Assembly: GCA_002694245.1 (NCBI GenBank)
Contig: NZLM01000025.1
Span: 1 to 6,637, forward strand
Length of the DNA: 6,637 nt
Direction of reading: 5' to 3'
Origin: Methanobacteriota archaeon
GTDB taxonomy: Archaea; Thermoplasmatota; Poseidoniia; Poseidoniales; Poseidoniaceae
Positions 6,375-6,637 of the stretch are shown one piece after another; positions within the stretch are counted from its first letter, which is position 1, and the number at the start of each line of letters is the position of its first letter. Made by a program: the position numbers and the translations under genes. Below the pieces are notes generated by a model. It was not told where the DNA came from, did no database searches, and was given only the letters and a program-made list of their open reading frames with translations.

Positions 6375-6419
6375 AACATTTAGCAGGCACTTTATATCAA
6401 AGAGTTTTCGGGGAAAATA

Positions 6420-6637
6420 ATGACAGGTAAGCTTAATCTTTTTTTTCGTGTGCTGAAAAAACGCCCAGATTTTATGCTTGGTTACATTATAGTTGTTTTA
6501 ATTATTTTCATCGCAATCTTCGCTCCTCTTTTTGCTCCATTTGACCCTATAAAATCAGATGCAAAAAACTATCTGAAAGCCCCACAATGGCCTTACCTAA
6601 TGGGTACAGATGCAACTGGTATGGATGTCTTCTCAAG
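6420..6637 (+). CDS. ABC transporter permease, DppC/OppC type (partial, C-terminus beyond the window)
   Basis: This is the inner-membrane channel subunit of the importer fed by the preceding binding protein. The frame opens at ATG 6420-6422, with GGGGA (6410-6414) 5 bases upstream, and stays open for 72 full codons to the right edge. It starts with a short basic cytoplasmic stretch (LNLFFRVLKKRPDF), then one membrane segment at about residues 19-40 ending IFAPLFAPFDP. The DppC hallmark MGTDATGMDVFSR follows at about 61-73 (last residue from an incomplete codon); the family usually has GTDxxGRDVxSR, so Met replaces the common Arg. This is the OppC-N-type domain. The C-type subunit comes directly after the binding protein, where dpp/opp operons usually place the B-type subunit. 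The B-type permease and ATPases probably lie to the right. Confidence 0.9.
   Translation, partial: MTGKLNLFFRVLKKRPDFMLGYIIVVLIIFIAIFAPLFAPFDPIKSDAKNYLKAPQWPYLMGTDATGMDVFS

Overview
The window is AT-rich, compact bacterial DNA. It carries two solute-uptake systems flanking a short operon for a metal-dependent amide or imide hydrolase. A DctPQ-type TRAP transporter, a Tat-exported family 5 ABC binding protein and a small alpha-like gene style suggest a low-GC marine alphaproteobacterium, perhaps from the pelagic Roseobacter or SAR116 range. This is an inference from gene content and composition; there is no marker gene to settle it.

Left part (1-1717, minus strand): the start of a TRAP operon, with the dicarboxylate-type binding protein dctP followed by the small permease subunit dctQ, which runs off the left edge. 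A hairpin with a short T-tract lies between them and probably lets dctP be made in excess.

Next (1718-2232): mostly non-coding. It contains a plus-strand scrap of a LysR-type regulator with neither its N-terminal helix-turn-helix nor most of its effector domain. It lies divergent to dctP and convergent with the next gene, so it looks like the remains of a lost local regulator.

Centre (2233-4393, minus strand): a tight three-gene operon. In transcription order it encodes a NodB-fold hydrolase of the H. pylori HP0310 (PgdA-like)/PuuE/imidase group, a 95-residue Cys-x-x-Cys protein of no family I recognise, and a G3E (CobW-type) GTPase. The small gene starts one base after the hydrolase stop. 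The arrangement suggests a metallohydrolase made together with its own metal-handling factors.

Right part (4394-6637, plus strand): a 301-bp divergent intergenic region with a good sigma-70-type promoter and a 9-bp inverted repeat. It is followed by a Tat-dependent peptide/opine-type ABC binding protein and the start of a DppC-type permease. Between these two is a perfect 32-bp palindrome whose arms contain the 10-base Neisseria DNA uptake word, here outside any neisserial context.

Taken together, the ABC importer and the divergently transcribed hydrolase operon probably serve one catabolic task: bringing in an amide, imide or acylated compound and opening it in the cytoplasm. The TRAP system may import a related carboxylate. 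The substrate cannot be read from the sequence.
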